A stretch of 64,000 nucleotides of DNA from Lagopus muta (taxonomy: Eukaryota > Chordata > Aves > Galliformes > Phasianidae), in contig NC_064435.1 of assembly GCF_023343835.1 (NCBI RefSeq), positions 68,954,134 to 69,018,133 of the forward strand, given 5' to 3'. Below the pieces are notes generated by a model. That model was not told the DNA's origin and did no database searches. It saw only the letters and a program-made list of their open reading frames with translations. Below are positions 60,723 to 64,000 of the stretch, in pieces (the stretch's first letter is position 1; the number at the start of each line of letters is the position of its first letter). Position numbers and translations under genes: made by a program.

Positions 60723-63700
60723 AAAATATTTACTTTCCAGAAAAAGAAGAAAATATTTACTTTCCAGTCAAAAACTTGTATCAAAATTTGTACATACAAT
60801 TGCAGTGCCTCAATTTTCTTTATCCCACTTATATATTTTTTTTCTTGAAGTAAAATAATGTTTAATCAATCCCAGAAGAAATCTTAATTACCGACAGTTG
60901 TTACTCTTTTCCCGTACATGTATTTTACAGTGAAATTCTTGGCCGTCAAAAGTGGCACGTAACTTTATCCCTCAAAGTGCTGCCAGGTCCACTTTGATTC
61001 TTTCACTCTGTTACAATGAGAAATGATTTCTGAAAATCATTCTTATTCATGTTATGTGTTGCCAGATTGCAAGCCTAGCATTTATTCCCAGACCTGGATG
61101 TATGTGGCTCCACTGTGAAGCTAAATGTCCTGTAAAATAATATTTGTGTGGAAACGGTTGGAAGTCTAGATCTTTTCAGATTAAACAGAAAGAGCCTGGT
61201 TAATCTCCTGGAGATTCTGAACATGTGGTTGTAGGAGAGGAGATCCTTAATAACCCTGAAGGAAAGAAAAGCACATCCTAGTTGTTGGGAAAAAATGTTC
61301 GAATAGACTTGCACAATTATCTTTATCCCAGAAAGTGATGGAGTATAGTCTTTAGCTTTCTTTATTTGAATGAAGGGAGAGTCCCTGGGAACAGTCCCCA
61401 CAGGGTCTCTCAAAGTATTGGAGGACTCAGTCTCCTCTTATCCCTACTTCCCAATTGTATTGTCCCTCCTCCTTTCCTCACTGGCTGAAGTACTTGGAGT
61501 TTGCAGACTTCCCAGACCACCCAATGCATGTTTCCCCTAGTATATGATTTCCCCTTTGTATCATTCATACTTGCGTAATTAACTCCAACTTTATGCTGCC
61601 CAGGGTAGAGAAGTTAATATTAATTAGCCCATTCAGCTTGACCAGTAAGTACAAAGTCCGTAAGTTCAAGTTGTTGATTGACCTTTGAAGCCTTGTTTGA
61701 GACTTCACAAAGTACAGACGTCAAGCAAAGAGAAATTCATAAGCCTCTGCACAACTTGTTTTCAAGAGTCTGTAGTCAAAAGACATGATTCTTGAGAAAG
61801 AAAATGGGGAAGTGAATTAAAAGGAAAATTCAATCTCAAATACAATGGTAGGAAGAAATTGTAGTGGTAGTATTTAAAGAGATACTCTATTCTTCGTGAA
61901 GAATATTATGGTTCTCTACTTTGCCATGCAAGCTGTTAAAATATTTGTATTTCTCCTGCCTTCCTCATACTGCAACAGGTGAAAAAACAGTATCTGTAGA
62001 TTTGGGGATAAGCTAATTTTAGCTGAGCAGTTGTTCAAAGAAAGCAACCCAAAAGTACACATAGAAATAAACATAATTTCCATTAGGGCAAGATGTCTTT
62101 CAGTTGAAAAAGCATTTTGACTAATCCCTGAAATCCTTAAAAAAAAAAAGATGAAAATGAAAGAGTGAATTTGAGCAAAAGAGAAAGAAGAGATGGACAA
62201 CATAGATAGCAGAATAAGCTTCAGTATTGAAATAGAATGGGTATATGATCTAGAAACTTTGTGCTCAAAGAGGTATTTTACAGAAATTGGAACTAGCATT
62301 TTGATATTGAAAATAGGTCAACTGACTCTGCACTTTGAAGGCACAGTCCATTTAGCCAAGGAAATGCACACAGAGGGCTCTTTATGAGGTCACCTCTCAA
62401 TGGAGAATAAAAAATCTAGCAGAAGAAAAAAAATCGTAACTTCTGTACTGTGACGTAGAGTCCTTTTGACCTTGGATGAATCTTATGTATCAATTAAGCT
62501 AGGAAAAGTAGTAGAACTTTCAGAAATCTAAAGAAAAGCTGTAGGAGTTCTGGTACTGAAATTGTTTTGATAGACTAACACGGTGAACATAATACCGCTT
62601 TTTTATATTTTACATTGATAGGACTTCTGATAACAATAGAATCTAAAGAAAGACAGCAAGCCTAATAGATACAACAAAAATTGTTCCCATAGTACACCTA
62701 AGAGCTAACCTTCTTGCACTTCCTGTGGATGTAGAAAGTAAATATTTTATACCAGTTTTTCTTTCAAAACTAAGAAATCATCACGAGCATGACACTGGAG
62801 ATCAACCAAATTCTGCTGGAATTGATCTCCTTTATACACTTTATAAACCCAAGTTTTCTTTCTAGCAAATAGGTATCATGCATAAGACAACCATGCAAAT
62901 AAGTGGATTTTGCTTTCTGGGCGCTCTTGTGTATAGAACCAGAACACTCTACTCACATATTAAACAACCCTAAGCTAGAGCACATTAAGGTTTTTTTTCC
63001 TCCTTAGGAGGAAGGATGTGAGCTGTATGATGAGATTTCCCTAAAAGAACTCTACAGCCTTCCAAAGTTGATATTCTTTGTCCTTGCCAAGGACCAAAAA
63101 GCACTGGAAATATGCTCTATGTATCCAAAAGAAGGTTTTGCAAATAATTTTTGGACCAAATCACTGAATCAAAAGAAACTTCCCCAGCACCCAATACACA
63201 CATATAAATCTGGTAGCTATGAAGAGGCTCACTTGTTCGAGGATTTAAACTTGTATAAATAAGGCAAGCAGCACAACACCTGATAGTATGAGATCGTTTA
63301 ACAAGCTCATTCCCTCGGGATAATGAAGAGCTTAAAGGAATCCATTCACCCTTGAATCTAAAGTACTTATCCACTCAATGGCTGTGAATATGAGATAAGA
63401 TGTATATAAAGAAAGCTTGTATTCCTTAGAGAATTATATTACTTGTCAATGCCCTAGTAGTAAGATAAGAGGAGCCAGACACTTTCCAGTAGATGCTGAA
63501 AGGACTTACCTTATTAAAAGGCACTACCAATAACAATATAGGCAGTTGGTGAAGTGACATATCCTAGATTTTGTGAAGGTTCCTCAAATGTCTCAGAGAG
63601 ACCACAGATCATCATTTACCATTTCTCAGGGCTATGCAAGAGGAGATGCTTATTTACAGATGTTGAAATGCCTGGGAAATCTTGGATTTCTAAAAACAGT

Positions 63701-64000
63701 GGGAATATCTCGTTTTTGAGAATAAGGACTATCCCTTGATAGTGGGACAGAGTGAAATGAGTTACAAATATCAAGTGAGTCCAGTTAGAGCTGCACTGAA
63801 AACTATTTTATTAAGAAGGAAAATCTGGAATCCACATATTTCTTGGTTAAAGAGGTTGCAGCATCATCCTCATCCTTCTATGGCCATTGTTAATTTTTTT
63901 TTATTTTAAGACCTTTTAACAATCTGCACTTGAAAGAAAAGATAGATGAGGCACCAGGAACTTGTCCCTTTGATGCAGGCAGTGAACATTGCACATGAGC
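60723..64000. other. AT-rich intergenic stretch
   Basis: No gene, RNA or named repeat recognised. ORFs reach 127 codons (61916-62299, minus) with hydrophobic, AT-biased composition and no motif. A short tandem TATTTACTTTCCAG repeat lies at 60727-60766. Confidence 0.55.

Noticed and set aside
61916-62299. 127-codon minus-strand ORF with hydrophobic content
   Set aside because: Phenylalanine/serine/leucine/isoleucine-rich composition is expected from AT-rich DNA; no motif or context.

Overview
The window looks like avian, probably galliform (chicken-like), nuclear DNA. The pointers are CR1-type LINE fragments, one with the ATTCTATG tail repeat, an alpharetrovirus-like provirus with a compact avian-leukosis-style LTR, ERV-L-like (class III) retroviral remains, and an AT-rich background with many A/T homopolymers. 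I found no convincing host protein-coding exon and no tRNA, rRNA or CRISPR. It reads as intergenic or deep intronic sequence whose interpretable content is almost all transposable elements.

Layout. 1-8.06 kb: AT-rich sequence with two old CR1/L3-like scraps (5.19-5.31 kb minus, 7.49-7.64 kb plus) and a terminal fragment of an ERV-like element (3.82-3.90 kb). 8.07-8.45 kb: an old LTR. 8.92-14.87 kb: an env-less ERV-L-like provirus with both LTRs, a gag-like ORF and a decayed pol (RT, RNase H, integrase). Two later insertions sit inside its RT region, each with a perfect 5-bp target duplication: a solo LTR of a sister subfamily (10003-10369) and a 1104-bp element with ~98-bp inverted termini and internally scrambled gag/pol pieces (10878-11981).

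14.9-19.1 kb: unique AT-rich. 19.12-21.30 kb: a minus-strand, 5'-truncated alpharetrovirus-like provirus with LTR, gag remains including PPPY, and an ORF I do not recognise. 25.86-26.20 kb: an old minus-strand LTR. 28.99-29.95 kb: a minus-strand CR1 with a 219-codon RT C-terminal ORF. 30.5-32.6 kb: three solo LTRs, the first two in opposite orientation only 40 bp apart. 32.6-64 kb: mostly unique AT-rich sequence with CR1 pieces at 43.2, 47.2 and 60.6 kb, an LTR-like GC-richer patch at 45.8-46.5 kb, and a very decayed but colinear LINE at 52.2-53.9 kb.

The LTR family is the unifying theme. Copies share a U3 with AP-1/NF-E2-like TGAGTCA sites, two perfect 11-bp-arm palindromes in the younger copies, a TATA-like box and a downstream GTRAG splice donor, while their 3' parts differ by subfamily. 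The strongest oddity is the 1104-bp scrambled element: it has LTR-type TG/CA ends and a target duplication as if integrated as one unit, yet its two ends are inverted relative to each other.
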